From contig DAICZK010000072.1 of the NCBI GenBank assembly GCA_027311185.1, positions 1-7,048 on the forward strand: DNA of 7,048 nucleotides, given 5' to 3'. The position numbers and the translations under genes are program-made. Under the pieces are notes generated by a model, which saw only the letters and a program-made list of their open reading frames with translations, was not told the origin of the DNA and made no database searches. This DNA is from Sulfuriferula sp. (GTDB lineage Bacteria > Pseudomonadota > Gammaproteobacteria > Burkholderiales > Sulfuriferulaceae). This document shows, piece by piece, positions 5,918 through 7,048 of the stretch; within the stretch, counting starts at the first letter, position 1, and the number at the start of each line of letters is the position of its first letter.

Positions 5918-6874
5918 TCAAATACTCGTTAGCGAATAAGGCAGCTCGCCCAGTGTCAACAATGCGCCCTCTGCTGCTTTCACCCTCAGCGGCTGCGATT
6001 GCGCGCTACTGATCTGCACGACGGCCAGTGCGTCCCACCCCCCGGTTGGCGAAGGTTGCGCGTTGACCACCATACCGCTGGCCTGCCCCTCCATCTCGGG
6101 GCTGTAAATTTCGTCTGCTGCGCTCATCGGCGTGTCGGCATGCACCCGATACATGCGCCGCTTGAGTTTGCCGAGATATTGCGTGCGCGCCACAATTTCC
6201 TGGCCGGTATAGCAACCCTTCTGGAAATCGACGCTATGCGTCAGGTCGAAATTCACCATTTGCGGCACGAACTGATCCTGCGTAGCGGCGAGGATAGTCG
6301 GGATCCCGGCCTGTATCTCCAGCCATTGCCACTGGGTACTATCAATTGGCTCGGCCTGCCCGGCCAGCCTGGCCAGAACACCGTCACCCTCCGCGACGGG
6401 CAGTGTAATCTGATAACGGTCGGCAGACAGCCGCATCACACTCACCGCCCCGCTTTGCGTCACTGCCATATCCTCGGCCAGCACGCACCCGGTCAGCTCC
6501 TCGATCACAGCTGAGGCCTGCGCTCCGGCAACGCCTATGCGACGCCATAGCGCGCGCGCATCGCTCAATTGCACTTTGGAGCGCAGCACATACATGGACA
6601 GGCGCTTGAGCAAAAATGCCTGCAACTCCTCCGGCATTTGCAAATAAATCGTGTCGCCTTGCTGCCACAGCAAAAAACTGGCGATCAAACGGCCCTTGGG
6701 AGAACACAGCCCGCTATATTGCGCGCGCTGCTGCGCCAGTTTACGCACGTCGTTGGTTAGCTGTCCCTGCAGAAAAGTCACGGCATCCGCGCCTTGGACC
6801 GCAATCAGCCCCGCGTCGGAGAGATCGGCATAAACCGCGTGCGTCCTTAATGTGTCGGTTAATAGTCGTGTCAT
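5918..6874 (-). CDS. ygfZ: Folate-binding YgfZ/GcvT-like protein, Fe-S cluster maintenance
   Basis: 318 residues (E. coli YgfZ has about 326). A relative of the glycine-cleavage T protein that binds tetrahydrofolate and supports certain Fe-S enzymes such as MiaB. The diagnostic motif KGCYTGQE is at 219-226, with the conserved Cys221, preceded by VPQMVNFDLTHSVDFQ (203-218). The N-terminal part has GADAVTFLQGQLTNDV (28-43) and YSGLCSPKGRLIASF (53-67), typical of the T-protein fold. No signal peptide. The start is an ATG with no strong Shine-Dalgarno sequence. It precedes queF by 3 bases and is first in this two-gene unit within the window. In E. coli ygfZ sits near ygfX and ygfY; here the ygfX-like gene is at the other end of the window and no ygfY is present. 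Confidence 0.95.
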   Translation of the reverse strand: MTRLLTDTLRTHAVYADLSDAGLIAVQGADAVTFLQGQLTNDVRKLAQQRAQYSGLCSPKGRLIASFLLWQQGDTIYLQMPEELQAFLLKRLSMYVLRSKVQLSDARALWRRIGVAGAQASAVIEELTGCVLAEDMAVTQSGAVSVMRLSADRYQITLPVAEGDGVLARLAGQAEPIDSTQWQWLEIQAGIPTILAATQDQFVPQMVNFDLTHSVDFQKGCYTGQEIVARTQYLGKLKRRMYRVHADTPMSAADEIYSPEMEGQASGMVVNAQPSPTGGWDALAVVQISSAQSQPLRVKAAEGALLTLGELPYSLTSI

Positions 6875-6970
6875 GCTAATTTTTCATGGAAACCGGAAAT
6901 AAGGGATTTCGAAAATAAAAACAGCGCGTACATCCATTCGGGGTCGCGGCTTCACCACGACGGGACTACG

Positions 6971-7048
6971 CCTAGCCCGGATTTTGCATAAATTCGCGTG
7001 ATGATCGCGCAGGATATTGATTGATAGGGAAGTTTTGAGAAGGAGTGG
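6971..7048 (+). mobile_element. Possible insertion-sequence left edge
   Basis: The 174 bases upstream of ygfZ hold no gene. From CCTAGCCCGGATTTTGCATA (6971-6990) onward the sequence looks to me like the terminal segment of an insertion sequence, reading into a plus-strand gene that begins beyond the window. This rests on recollection of similar ends, possibly IS1380-type, plus the ribosome binding site at the window edge. The partner inverted repeat, target duplication and transposase are all outside. It could equally be an ordinary divergent intergenic region. Confidence 0.3.
7040..7045 (+). promoter_or_regulatory. Shine-Dalgarno sequence of a plus-strand gene beyond the window
   Basis: AAGGAG, 3 bases before the window end, is a perfect ribosome binding site and predicts a plus-strand coding sequence starting within about 10 bases outside the window, divergent from ygfZ. 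Confidence 0.5.

Noticed and set aside
5999..6514. Plus-strand open frame opposite ygfZ
   Set aside because: Antisense to a gene with the diagnostic KGCYTGQE motif; His/Arg/Leu-rich shadow translation.

Overview
The window reads as an ordinary chromosomal stretch of a betaproteobacterium. Ffh, QueF, YgfZ, YpjD and YgfX relatives are all proteobacterial housekeeping proteins, and the 94-residue DUF4936-type protein is, to my knowledge, mainly betaproteobacterial. A Nitrosomonadales/Gallionellaceae-like source is a guess from overall impression, not a demonstrated assignment. Coding density is high and no stretch over 300 bases lacks a gene.

Layout. (1) Positions 1-160, minus strand: a complete tRNA-Thr(UGU) unit with its own strong sigma70 promoter, encoded CCA and intrinsic terminator. 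(2) Positions 181-3244, minus strand: a tight run read as ypjD-like cytochrome c assembly membrane protein, an unknown 138-residue protein, a divergent lipoate-protein-ligase-like protein, a degenerate receiver-like protein and a YgfX/CptA-like membrane protein. No terminator is visible before the tRNA, so the run may read through it. (3) Positions 3245-3326: a divergent intergenic region with a good minus-strand promoter and an 8-bp inverted repeat. (4) Positions 3327-4991, plus strand: ffh (signal recognition particle GTPase) followed by the DUF4936-like gene. (5) Positions 4992-5074: a convergent spacer with a palindrome closely resembling the Pseudomonas-type REP sequence plus a second hairpin. 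(6) Positions 5075-6874, minus strand: ygfZ followed 3 bases later by queF. (7) Positions 6875-7048: non-coding, with a possible insertion-sequence edge and a strong Shine-Dalgarno sequence at the window end for a plus-strand gene starting just outside.

How the genes fit together: the ypjD/ffh divergent pair is familiar from other proteobacteria. ygfZ (Fe-S enzyme maintenance) and queF (queuosine precursor preQ1) are probably co-transcribed, though not metabolically linked in an obvious way. The least explained part is the five-gene minus-strand run. Two of its genes (ligase-like and YgfX-like) have convincing homologous N-terminal sequence upstream of the first ATG/GTG/TTG, with only ATC-type codons available to start them. 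I see no CRISPR array, defence system or complete mobile element; the window is mostly core genome, with a few unusual points listed under findings.
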